From CAYYFX01 sp964571855 (GTDB lineage: Bacteria; ARS69): 58,531 bases of DNA. Location: contig CAZNDO010000025.1 of NCBI GenBank assembly GCA_964571855.1, positions 1 through 58,531 on the forward strand, given 5' to 3'. Shown one piece after another: positions 17,063-26,000 of this stretch (position 1 is the stretch's first letter; each line of letters begins with the position of its first letter). The position numbers and the translations under genes were made by a program. The notes beneath the pieces are model-generated. The model did no database searches, was not told the origin of the DNA, and saw only the letters and a list, made by a program, of their open reading frames with translations.

Positions 17063-20000
17063 ATGATTCGCTTCCGCGGAACCGTTCTTGCCGTCTTGGC
17101 ACTCACCCTCGCTCTCGATCCCGGAACGATCTCCGCCGCCGCGGCCGCCCGTCGCGGGGCTGCGCCCGTCGTGGATCCGGCGCCCGCGGCGAATCCGGCC
17201 GCCGCCGCGCCACGGCTCGAGGAGCGCGCGCGCTTCCGCGCGGCCCCCGCGTCGAAGCGCGCCGAGACGATCATCCGACTCTCCAACGGGATCGAGTTCG
17301 ACACCCGCCTCGGCGAGCCGGGCGTGCCGGCCGCCCTGCGGTCGACGGCTCCGGCGCCCGGCGAGCGGGCGTCCTGGATCGTGCAGGTCGAAGCGCCGGT
17401 GGGCGCGGACTTCGCCGCGCGCATCGAGGCCGCGGGCGCGGCGGTCGTGGCGTACCTGCCGGAGTACGCGTTCCTCGTGCGCGCCGACTCGGCGGGGCGC
17501 GACGCGGTCGCCCGGCTGCCGTTCGTCCGCTGGACGGGGCCGTTCCATCCCGCGTACCGCATCTCCGCGCAGCCGGCGATGGCGCTGCGCTCCGGGACGG
17601 CGCGCTACCAGCTCCTGCTCTTCCCGGACGGCGACCTCGCCGCCGTCTCCGGAGAGGTCGCGCGTCTCGGCGGTCGCGTGGAGGACACGTCCTCGCGTGT
17701 GAACCGGATCATCCGGCTGGAGCTGGACGCCGCGCGCATGACCGAGCTCGCATCCCACCCGGACGTGCAGTGGATCGAGCCGCGCGAGGTCTTCACGGTG
17801 GGGAACGACCAGGTGCAGTGGGTCGACCAGACCATGATCTCCAACAACCGGAAGATCTGGGACCAGGGCATCGACGGCACCGGCCAGGTCGTGATGCTCG
17901 GCGACAGCGGCATCCGCACCACGCACGACATGTTCCGCGATCCCGCGGTGTCCATCGCCGCCTTCGGCGACTACCCCACGCACCGCAAGATCATCGCGTA
18001 CGTCAGCGCGCACCCGGCCAGCACGGACATCCTCTTCGGCGACGCCTCGGGCGCCTCGTACCACGGCACGCACACGTCCGGCACCTTCGCCGGGAACGAC
18101 GCCGGGCTCGGCACGAGCACGCGGGACGGCATCGCGAAGGGGGCGAGGATCTACTTCCTGGACGGCGGCGGCTCGGACAACACGATCATCTCGCCGGGCG
18201 ACCTGAACGAGTACTTCCAGCCCGCGTACGACGGCAACGCCGGCGGCGCGGCGCGCGTCAGCTCGAACAGCTGGGGCTCGAACACGGGCGGCGCGTACAC
18301 GCTCACCTGCATGACCACCGACCAGTTCGCGCACGAGCACCCGGACTTCCTCATCTCCTTCTCGAACGGGAACGCGGGCGGCGTGAACACGGTGGGGTCG
18401 CCGGCCGCGGCGAAGAACATCCTGTCGTCGGGCGGCACGCAGAACGGCGCCTCCGCGGTGAACATCTACAGCTCCACGAGCCGCGGCCCGACGGACGACG
18501 GGCGCCGGAAGCCCACCGTGTGCTCGCCGGGACAGAGCGTGGTGTCGGCGTCGGGCGCCAGCGACACCGGGACCGCCACGCTGTCCGGGACGTCCATGGC
18601 GTCGCCGAACCTCGCGGGCTCGGCCACCCTCGTGCGCCAGTACTTCACCGACGGCTGGTACCCGACGGGCGCGCCGGTGGGGGGGAACGCCATCACGCCG
18701 TCGGCGGCGCTGCTGCGCGCGATGATGGTCAACTCCGCCGTGGACGATTTCGCGGCGTTCACCATCCCGGACAACAACATCGGGTGGGGCCGCATCCTGC
18801 TGGACAACGTGCTGTTCTTCCCGGGGGACGCGCGGCGGACGGTCGTGCTGGACGAGTCCGACGGCGTGGCCACCGGCGAGGTCCGGGAGTACTCGGTCGA
18901 CGTGACCGACGCGGGGCAGCCGCTGGAGATCACGCTGGTCTGGACCGATCCGCCGTCCACGCCCACGGCGGGCACGAACCTCGTGAACGACCTGGACCTC
19001 GTGGTGGAGGAGGGCGCCACCACGTACCGCGGCAACGTGTGGTCCGGCGGCCAGTCCACGACCGGCGGGAGCGCGGACGCGCTGAACGTGGAGGAGAACT
19101 TCCTGCGGACGTCCCCGGTGGCGGGGACCTACGTCATCCGCGTCGAGGGCGCGAACGTGCCGTTCGGCCCGCAGCCCTTCGCGCTCGTCGTCACGGGCGG
19201 CGTGGGCGGGAGCACCGGCGTGCTCTTCGCCGACGCGGGCGCGTACGCCCCCACCGAGAGCATCGGCGTGCGCGTCGAGGACGCGGACGGCGGCGCCACG
19301 GTGTCCGTGACGTTCACCTCCCCGTCCGAGCCGGGCGGGGAGACCCTGGTCATCGCCGGCGCCAACGGCGTGTACGAGGGCTCGATGCCGCTGACCCTGG
19401 TCGCGGCCTCGGGCGGGGACGGCCTCCTGTCGGTCGCGCACGGGGACCCGGTCACGATCACGTACACGGACGCCAGTCCGTCGCACGTGGCCACGGCCAC
19501 CGCCGTGGTGGACGCGGACGACCCGGAGATCACGGACGTGGCGGCGCAGCCGGCCGGCGTGTCCGCGGTGATCACGTGGACCACGAACACGCTGGCGGAC
19601 TCGCAGATCGAGTTCGGCACGACCGGCGCTCTCGGGACGCTGTCCACGCGGGACTACTCCCTCGCCACCGCCCACGCCCACGTCGTGGAGGGGCTGGCCC
19701 CGGAGACCACGTACTTCTTCGACGTGCTGTCCCGGGATCACGAGGGGAACCTCGTTCGGGACGACTTCGGCGGGATGCACTACCGGTTCACCACCGGGCG
19801 GCGCGCGGACGTGCTGCTGGTGAACGCCGACCCGAACACCACGCTGAACACGCACCGGTACGGGGACGCGCTCGCCGCCACCGGCTGGACGTTCGACGAG
19901 TGGCGCAAGGAGCAGGCGGACGACCCGCTGGTCGGGGACTCGAACGCCGGGATGCGCGCGTACAAGGCCGTGTGGTGGCAGGCCGGCTGGGAGCAGTACC

Positions 20001-21502
20001 CGGCCTTCGAGCGCGATCCGCGGGACTCCATCACCGCGTACCACGACGGCGGCGGGCGCATCGCGTTCGTGTCGCACGACATCGCGTGGACGTTCGGCGA
20101 CGGTTCGTCCGGGTTCTACAACGCGGCCCGGGCGGCGTGGTTCCAGAACACGATGCACGCGCAGTGGCAGCAGGATCCGGCCACCTGGGCCACCGTCCGG
20201 GGCGTCTCGGGGGATCCCATCAGCAACGCCTGGATCGGCGGGATCCCGTACACGCCGTTCCGCAGCGGCGGCGCCGGCGACGAGGTGGACAAGCTGGACG
20301 GCTCCGGGACGGCCGCGTACGTCTGGCGCGACTCGGACACCACGGTCGACGACATCGCCGTGCGCTGGCAGAGCGGGGGACCTCTGGGCACGCCGGGCGT
20401 CGGCGTGTGGGGCGGGACCCCCACGCGGACCGTGGCCATGTTCTTCGAGTGGCTGCAGCTGAACGCCGCCGTGGAGGGTGACGCCACGCGGGCGGCCGTG
20501 CTGGACGAGACGATCCAGTGGCTGATCGGCGGGGACCACCCGGATGCGGTCATCGTGGCGCCGAACGGCGGCGAGACGATCACCACGGGCAGTACCCAGA
20601 TCTCGTGGACGGCGGCCACGGACAGCGGGGCGGGCCGGAGCCTCGGGACCGTGCGGCTGGAGTACTCCGACGACGGCGGCATGTCGTGGAACCTGATCAC
20701 GGCGTCGCCGGGCACCTCGCCGTACACGTGGAACGTGTCCGCGCTGCCCACCGCCTCCACGTACCGCGTGCGGGCCGTGGTCACGGATACCGGGACGCCG
20801 GTGCTCGCGGGCCAGGACGCGTCGAACGCGAACTTCACGATCGCCGTGCCGGGCAACGAGACGCGCGGGCCGGTGGTCCTGGCGGGCACGCCGGGCGTCG
20901 CGCCGAACCCGATCGCGAAGCCCGATCCCGCCGTGCTCGTGGCGGCGATCTCCGACGCGCTCACCGGCGGAAGCACGGTGGTGGCGGCGGAGTGGAGCGC
21001 GGGGCCGACCGCGGCGGCGCCGGGCACGGGCACGGCGATGTCCGGGACGTTCGGCGGGGTGGAGGCCGCGGTGACGGCCAATCTCGCGACCGCCTCGCTG
21101 CCCGGCGGCGCCACCACGATCTGGGTGCGCGGCCGGGACTCCGCCGGGAACTGGGGACCGGCCACGGCCCTGCCCGTCCAGGTGAACGGCGGCGCGTCGG
21201 ATGCGCCGCAGGGGACGGGGCCGCTCGCCTTCGCGCTGGGACAGAACTTCCCGAACCCGTTCACGCGCGCCACGGCGATCGCGTTCGCCCTCCCCGAGCC
21301 GGGTGACGTGGACCTGCGGGTCTACGACGTGCAGGGACGCCTCGTGCGGACGCTCGTGCAGGGCGCGCGCTCCGCCGGGCGCCACGAGGTGACGTGGGAC
21401 GGCGCCGACGACGGCGGCCGCGCCGCGGCGTCGGGGGTGTACTTCTACCGGTTGCAGGCGGCGGGCCGGCAGGCCGACCGCAAGCTGCTCATGCTGCGGT
21501 AA
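17063..21502 (+). CDS. secreted multidomain subtilisin-like serine protease (S8) with FlgD-like tail
   Basis: This 1479-residue exported protease has a signal peptide (TVLAVLALTLALDPG) and an N-terminal propeptide-like region to about 250. The S8 domain has Asp in LGDSGIRTTHD (about 280), His in YHGTHTSG (about 334) and Ser in SGTSMASP (about 510), so the triad is complete. A P-domain/C2-like beta region follows (to about 715). Around 835-910 there is a fibronectin-III-like module (TTYFFDVLSRD). From about 912 to 1155 comes a Rossmann-like stretch reminiscent of ThuA/glutamine-amidotransferase folds (ADVLLVNADPN, GGGRIAFVSHD), then Ig-like modules. The last 80 residues are the sorting tail (FPNPFTRAT, GRLVRTL, TWDGADDGG, ASGVYFYRL). 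It probably digests proteins outside the cell or on its surface. A hairpin terminator follows 30 bp after the stop. Confidence 0.93.
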   Translation: MIRFRGTVLAVLALTLALDPGTISAAAAARRGAAPVVDPAPAANPAAAAPRLEERARFRAAPASKRAETIIRLSNGIEFDTRLGEPGVPAALRSTAPAPGERASWIVQVEAPVGADFAARIEAAGAAVVAYLPEYAFLVRADSAGRDAVARLPFVRWTGPFHPAYRISAQPAMALRSGTARYQLLLFPDGDLAAVSGEVARLGGRVEDTSSRVNRIIRLELDAARMTELASHPDVQWIEPREVFTVGNDQVQWVDQTMISNNRKIWDQGIDGTGQVVMLGDSGIRTTHDMFRDPAVSIAAFGDYPTHRKIIAYVSAHPASTDILFGDASGASYHGTHTSGTFAGNDAGLGTSTRDGIAKGARIYFLDGGGSDNTIISPGDLNEYFQPAYDGNAGGAARVSSNSWGSNTGGAYTLTCMTTDQFAHEHPDFLISFSNGNAGGVNTVGSPAAAKNILSSGGTQNGASAVNIYSSTSRGPTDDGRRKPTVCSPGQSVVSASGASDTGTATLSGTSMASPNLAGSATLVRQYFTDGWYPTGAPVGGNAITPSAALLRAMMVNSAVDDFAAFTIPDNNIGWGRILLDNVLFFPGDARRTVVLDESDGVATGEVREYSVDVTDAGQPLEITLVWTDPPSTPTAGTNLVNDLDLVVEEGATTYRGNVWSGGQSTTGGSADALNVEENFLRTSPVAGTYVIRVEGANVPFGPQPFALVVTGGVGGSTGVLFADAGAYAPTESIGVRVEDADGGATVSVTFTSPSEPGGETLVIAGANGVYEGSMPLTLVAASGGDGLLSVAHGDPVTITYTDASPSHVATATAVVDADDPEITDVAAQPAGVSAVITWTTNTLADSQIEFGTTGALGTLSTRDYSLATAHAHVVEGLAPETTYFFDVLSRDHEGNLVRDDFGGMHYRFTTGRRADVLLVNADPNTTLNTHRYGDALAATGWTFDEWRKEQADDPLVGDSNAGMRAYKAVWWQAGWEQYPAFERDPRDSITAYHDGGGRIAFVSHDIAWTFGDGSSGFYNAARAAWFQNTMHAQWQQDPATWATVRGVSGDPISNAWIGGIPYTPFRSGGAGDEVDKLDGSGTAAYVWRDSDTTVDDIAVRWQSGGPLGTPGVGVWGGTPTRTVAMFFEWLQLNAAVEGDATRAAVLDETIQWLIGGDHPDAVIVAPNGGETITTGSTQISWTAATDSGAGRSLGTVRLEYSDDGGMSWNLITASPGTSPYTWNVSALPTASTYRVRAVVTDTGTPVLAGQDASNANFTIAVPGNETRGPVVLAGTPGVAPNPIAKPDPAVLVAAISDALTGGSTVVAAEWSAGPTAAAPGTGTAMSGTFGGVEAAVTANLATASLPGGATTIWVRGRDSAGNWGPATALPVQVNGGASDAPQGTGPLAFALGQNFPNPFTRATAIAFALPEPGDVDLRVYDVQGRLVRTLVQGARSAGRHEVTWDGADDGGRAAASGVYFYRLQAAGRQADRKLLMLR

Positions 21503-21532
21503 CCGCGAAGCGCACGCCGCGGGAGGAGAGGC

Positions 21533-21558
21533 GGGGGCGGTCCGGAAGGACCGCCCCC
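21533..21558. terminator. hairpin terminator between convergent genes
   Basis: GGGGGCGGTCC-GGAA-GGACCGCCCCC is a perfect 11-bp stem with a 4-nt loop, 30 bp after the subtilase stop and 28 bp beyond the end of the convergent small gene, so it can serve both strands. There is no strong T-run, which is common in G+C-rich genomes. Confidence 0.75.
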
Positions 21559-21586
21559 GTTCCCGTCCGTGCGGGATCCCCCGAGG

Positions 21587-21790
21587 CTAGAGGACCGTCA
21601 TCCGCAGGAAGAGCGACCACGCGTCGACGAGCGGTTCGGGGACGGACACGGGCGACTGCACGATGGCCGGGTGCTGCGGCGGGTCCTGGCCGCCGTCGTT
21701 CGGCGGGGGGTCGTCCGCGAGGGCAGGGGTGACGAGGAGGCAGGTGCCGAGCAGGACCGTCGACGCGAACTTCGCCAGCGTGCGGATCAT
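21587..21790 (-). CDS. small secreted peptide, unknown
   Basis: The 67-residue frame encodes a convincing signal peptide (KFASTVLLGTCLLVTPALA, cut after ALA) followed by a short acidic, proline-rich mature part (DDPPPNDGGQDPPQHP) of about 42 residues. I recognise no family. Support comes from the signal peptide, the ATG start and the shared terminator at its 3' end. The Shine-Dalgarno is weak (GAGTG). It is divergent from the HDOD gene, with the 409-bp palindrome-bearing region between them that may control both. Confidence 0.55.
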   Translation of the reverse strand: MIRTLAKFASTVLLGTCLLVTPALADDPPPNDGGQDPPQHPAIVQSPVSVPEPLVDAWSLFLRMTVL

Positions 21791-21958
21791 CGTTCACTCG
21801 CTTCGTTCTGGGGGAATGCCGCCGGCCGGGCGGCCGGCAACGAAGCGGTCCATGGCAAGCCGCGTGCCCGCGCGCGTGGCCCGCGCATGCTCGTTGCAAA
21901 TGCTTCCGGCGGAATGCGTTCGTCCATCGCGGGCGGCGGATCAGGCCGCGCCCGCGCC

Positions 21959-21990
21959 GATCCGATCCGTCGTTACCGGCGGATCGGATC
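21959..21990. repeat. long palindrome, first copy of the TCCGCCG-N4-CGGCGGA family
   Basis: GATCCGATCCGTCG-TTAC-CGGCGGATCGGATC forms a 14-bp stem with a single T/G mismatch, which would be a G-U wobble in RNA. Its core (21966-21983) is TCCGTCG-TTAC-CGGCGGA, matching the two palindromes about 80 and 100 bp downstream. It could be a dimeric regulator site or a transcribed hairpin. Confidence 0.7.
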
Positions 21991-22045
21991 CGTCCGGCGC
22001 GGTCGCGCGAGGGGGCAACGTGCGGCCGGACAACGTGCTGGCGCA

Positions 22046-22063
22046 TCCGCCGGAAACGGCGGA
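22046..22063. repeat. palindrome TCCGCCG-GAAA-CGGCGGA, second copy
   Basis: A perfect 7-bp inverted repeat around a GAAA spacer (a stable tetraloop if transcribed). Its centre lies 22 bp from the centre of the third copy, about two helical turns, so bound dimers would lie on the same DNA face. It is 137 bp upstream of the HDOD start codon. Confidence 0.7.
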
Positions 22064-22067
22064 GCGA

Positions 22068-22085
22068 TCCGCCGGTATCGGCGGA
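22068..22085. repeat. palindrome TCCGCCG-GTAT-CGGCGGA, third copy
   Basis: Arms identical to the second copy, with a different 4-nt spacer (GTAT). Conserved arms around a variable spacer point to recognition of the arms, as expected for a protein-binding site. It is 115 bp upstream of the HDOD start codon. Confidence 0.7.
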
Positions 22086-22199
22086 CAAGCGAGCGCAATG
22101 AAATGTATGCGAAAGAAAACACCGGGGAGCGGCGATTCGGGTGGACAGGCGGCGCCGCCGATGCCGATGCTGGATGTCGGCCCCCGGGAGGATCAGCCG

Positions 22200-23054
22200 A
22201 TGCCAGCGGACACCGACACCCTGCGATCACTCGCCGTGCTTCGGGAGTTGCCGGCGGCCCCCGAGATCTGGGCGGACCTGGCCGCGATCGACGACTCCGA
22301 GCCGGACGCCCTGGAGCGATGCGCCGGCGTCATCGCGCGGGATCCGGTGCTCGCCGCCGGCCTCTTGGAGCTGGTCCGGGGCACGGCGTTCCTCGCGGTC
22401 ACCGAGGACGAGATCCGGCGCGCGATCACGTCCCGGGGAATGGAGTCCACGCGGTGTCTCGTGCTCGCGCTGCTCTTCCGGTCGGCGATGCTGCGCTGGG
22501 GGCGTCCCGGGTCGCCGCTGGATCGCACGCTGTGGTGGCAGCACTCCGTCGGCACGGCGGTCGCGGCGAGCCGGCTCGCGCGCTTCATCCCGGTGCCGGC
22601 GCTGTCCTGCTGGGCCGCCGGACTGCTGCATGACGCGGGGATCCTCGCCGTGGATCGGTTGGCGCCGCAGCTCCTCTGGGGCGGCGTGGGCGTCGAGGGG
22701 GCGGAGGCGGAGGAGGATCCCGGGAGGATCCTGGACGTGTCCCACGGCACGCTCGGCGGCATGCTGGCGGAGCGCTGGCGGCTCCCGTTGCGGTGTCCGA
22801 GCGCGGTCCTGCGGCACCACGAGCCCGCGAAGGCGCACCCCGGCGAGCGCGCGCTGGCGAGCATCGTGTGCGTGGCGGACGTCGTCATGTCGCCCGACTG
22901 GGGCTGGTGGTACGGCGGCGGTCCCGAGGAGGAGTACCGGAATGCCCTCGATCACCTGGGGCTGGACGAGTACGCCATCCGGAACCTGCGGGAGGAGACG
23001 GAGGCGGAGATCCGCGGCTGGCCGCCGCTGCTCCGGTGGCCGGTCGCGCACTGA
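22200..23054 (+). CDS. HDOD-domain signalling protein
   Basis: This 284-residue cytoplasmic protein matches the HDOD family: VIARDPVLAAGLLELV near residue 45, an SRGMESTRCLVL helix, then HD-like elements WWQHSVGTA, AGLLHDAGILAV and LRHHEPAKAH. Unlike many HDOD proteins, the His, His-Asp and His-His positions that bind metal in HD phosphohydrolases look retained, so weak hydrolase activity cannot be excluded. HDOD proteins are usually signalling outputs linked to motility or stress. The start at ATG 22200 follows GGGAGGA by 8-9 nt; the open frame extends upstream through the palindrome region without homology. It converges on the giant kinase gene (43 bp gap). Confidence 0.83.
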   Translation: MPADTDTLRSLAVLRELPAAPEIWADLAAIDDSEPDALERCAGVIARDPVLAAGLLELVRGTAFLAVTEDEIRRAITSRGMESTRCLVLALLFRSAMLRWGRPGSPLDRTLWWQHSVGTAVAASRLARFIPVPALSCWAAGLLHDAGILAVDRLAPQLLWGGVGVEGAEAEEDPGRILDVSHGTLGGMLAERWRLPLRCPSAVLRHHEPAKAHPGERALASIVCVADVVMSPDWGWWYGGGPEEEYRNALDHLGLDEYAIRNLREETEAEIRGWPPLLRWPVAH

Positions 23055-23097
23055 GCGACGGGACGTCGGGCCGCGGGACACCATGTCCGGCGGGGGA

Positions 23098-26000
23098 CTA
23101 GCGCGGCGTCCTCTTCGCGGTCTGCCGGTTCTTCCCGGCTTCCCCGCGGTTCCTCCCGGACCCGACCGCGGGGTCATCCCGCGCGCCGTCGTTTCCGGGT
23201 CGCCGCGGCCGGCGGTTCCTGCCCTTGCGTCCGGTCGCCAGGTGCCACAGACCGTACTTCTCCAGCCGCCGCCGCAACTTCGTCTCCGTCCACCCGAGGC
23301 GTTGCGCGGCCTTGGTCACGTTGCCGCCGGTCTCGGCGAGGGCCCACTCGATGAGCCGGATCTCCGCCTCCTCCGCGGTGGGCAGCGAGGGTGGCGGTAC
23401 CGGCGGCGGCGCGCCGGCCGCATCCGCCACCGACGCCGGATCGGGGTCTAGATGTTCGCGGAGGATCACGCGCGAGCCGTCGGCGAGAACGGCATCCACG
23501 CCGATATCCAGCACGCTGAACAACTCGCGGATGTTGCCGGGCCACCGCCGGTTCCGGAGGTACTCCAGCGCGTCCGCGGAGAGGACCCAGCCCGGGTGGC
23601 CGTGTTCCGCGGCGCGCACGCGAAGGAACGCTGCCGCGAGCTCTGGGAGATCCTGGATGCGATCCTCGAGCGAAGGGATCCGGAGCGTGACCCCCGTGAT
23701 CCGGTAGTACAGGTCCGCGCGGAACGATCCGTCGGCGACCTTCGCCTCGAGATCCGCGTTCGTGGCAAGGACCACGAGACCGACGAACTTCACGTCCTCC
23801 GCGGACCCGACGCGCTGGAAGACGCGGCGGTCCAGGAAGTCCAGCAGCGTCGCCTGCAGCTCGGGGGAGAGGTCCCCGACCTCGTTGAGGAAGAGGGTCC
23901 CGCCCTGGGCGCGCTCGGCGCGTCCCGCCCGCGCCGCGACGTCCGTGGCCGCTCCCTTCTCCACGCCGAAGATCTCCGCGAGGAAGAGCGACCCGGTGAC
24001 GCCGGTCAGGATCACGGGGTGCAGTCCGCCCTCGAGTCCCGAGATGCCGTGCAGGATGCGCGCGAAGTGGTCCTTCCCGCACCCGGTGGGGCCGGTGAGC
24101 AGGATCGTGCGGCCGGCCTTCGCCGCCTGCTTGCCCCGGCGCAGCAGCGCCCGCATCCGGGGGCTGCTGCCGATCACCGTCACCCCGGCCAGATCGTCCG
24201 GAAGGACCACGTCCTGCCCTTCGACCTCGGCGCGGAGGTGGCGGATCCCCCGTTCCTGGACCTCTAGCCGCCCGGCGACGCGGATGCACACGGTGGCCAG
24301 TTCCGCCAGGAACCGCAGGACCGCCACGGTCTCCGGTCCGAAGAGGCCCGGCAGCGAGCGGTGATCGGCGTACAGCGCGCCGATGGTCTCCCCGCCCGCC
24401 TGCAGCGGGATCGCGGCGAGGGAGCGGATGCGCAGGGCGCGCACGCTCTCCTTCGCGTTGAGCCGCGAGTCCTCCAGCGCATCGTTGCTCACGATCGGCT
24501 CGCCACGCGTCCGCGCGGCCTCGACGGTGGACCAGCTGATCGCCATCGCGTCCTTGCTGGACTGCGGGTCCATCAGGCGGGCCGCCCGCGCCTGCAGCCT
24601 TCCGGTGCGAAGGTCGAGGAGCGCGATGAGCACGCGCTCGGTGCCGAGGTGCGCGTTGACGGCGTCGACGATCCGGTCCAGGACCTGGTCCAGGCTTCCC
24701 GGGGCCAGGAAGCGACGCAGCATCGAGGCAGCGTCCGCGAACAGCCGGGTCGCCGCCTCGCCGGCGACGTGCCCTTCCGCCACGCCGCGCGCGGGCGGCG
24801 GGGGCGCGAGGCCCAGCCCGCGGTACAGCACGCGCCCGGTCTCGTGCGCGGAGCGCGCGGCGTCGCCGCGCCCCAGCCGCGCCCACACGCGGCTCTGCGC
24901 GAACAGCGTGTCGCCGCGCCACCGTTCGGCCTGCAGCCCCGCGAAGATCTCGTAGGCGCGCGCCAGCGCGTCGCGCGCCTCCTCCGGGCGCCCGGCGGCC
25001 AGCATCACGTCGGCCGACGTCCGATGCACGAGCCCGTCCCAGAAGGCGGAGCCGGCGCGCGCCTGCAGGCGTGATGCCGCCGCCAGCGACGCGCGCGCGC
25101 CGTCGTGATCCCCGGCGGCGGCTCGCGCCGCGGCCCGCGCCAGCTCCACCCGGAAGCCCGCCACGGGTTGCCTCTTGTCGGCCGCGACGCGCGCCGCCCG
25201 GTCCAGCGCGGCCAGCGCCTCGGCGAGGCGACCCTGCCGGTGCTGCGCGGAACCGATCAGGAACAGGCACTTCGCCACGCCCCAGTGGTCCCCGTGCTTC
25301 TCCGCGTCGAGGAGGGCGCGGGTCGCCGTCGCCTCGGCGTCGTCGTGCCGCCCCGCCTCCAGCTCCACCAGCGCCTTCAGGCAGCCGTGGGAGATCATCA
25401 CCTGCGTGTCCCCGCTCTCGCGAGCGAGGTCGCACGCCGACTCCGCGCGGCGCGTGGCCTCCTCGAGCCTCCCCCGATGCAAGGCGAGCCGCGCGCGGCC
25501 GTACTCGTAGAAGGACCGCTGCCGCGGATCGCGGTCCGCGCGGCAGATCGCATCCGAGCGGTCGAGCGCATCGCCCGCCTCCTCGAAGCGACCCAGCTCC
25601 GTGAGCACGTGCGCCAGGTTCCGCAGGGAACGGGCGCACTCCGCGTACCGGTGGCGTCTCAGGTACTCCTCGGCGGCGCGGCGATGCAGCGTGGCGGCGA
25701 GGTCCGTCTCCGCGAGGTACCAGTGGCACACGGCCCGGTGTCCCCAGGCGGAGGGGATGAGGTCACGCGCACCGGCGGCCGCGCAGCGGCTCTCCGCGGA
25801 ACGGAGCCACTCCAGCGCCGACTCGAAGTCCGCGCAGTGCCACTCGACCGCGCCGAGCGCGATCTCCGCGGAGCCCGCGAGGGCGCCGAGCCCGGCCTCG
25901 ACGGCGATGCTCCGGGCCCGCAGGAGCGCCTCGCGCGCCCGGTCCCACCGCCCCAGCTGCGTCTCGGCCTGTCCCAGCTCGCGCCCCGCCAGCACGGCGA

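Larger units (their letters stand above)
21791..22199. other. 409-bp non-coding region with three related palindromes
   Basis: This is the longest gene-free stretch in the window. It separates the small secreted-peptide gene (minus) from the HDOD gene (plus). It contains three palindromes built on TCCGCCG-N4-CGGCGGA, annotated separately, and an A/T-rich patch near 22096-22120 (ATGAAATGTATGCGAAAG) that may hold promoter elements. The reading frame of the HDOD gene is open through it, but the encoded Arg/Pro/Gly text shows no domain and the palindromes argue for a regulatory role. Confidence 0.55.

Noticed and set aside
14396..21385. A 2329-residue open frame on the minus strand
   Set aside because: It runs antisense to the M48, SDR and large subtilase genes, which all have clear catalytic motifs. 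Its translation is Arg/His/Gly/Pro-rich with no domain. Long antisense frames are expected at this G+C content.
21663..22199. Upstream extension of the HDOD frame by 179 residues
   Set aside because: No homology or composition typical of protein. The region carries palindromes and an A/T-rich patch, and a good Shine-Dalgarno precedes the ATG at 22200.
23076..23088. GGACA-CCA-TGTCC hairpin between the HDOD and giant-regulator genes
   Set aside because: The stem is only 5 bp with no T-run, too weak to call a terminator although the position would fit.
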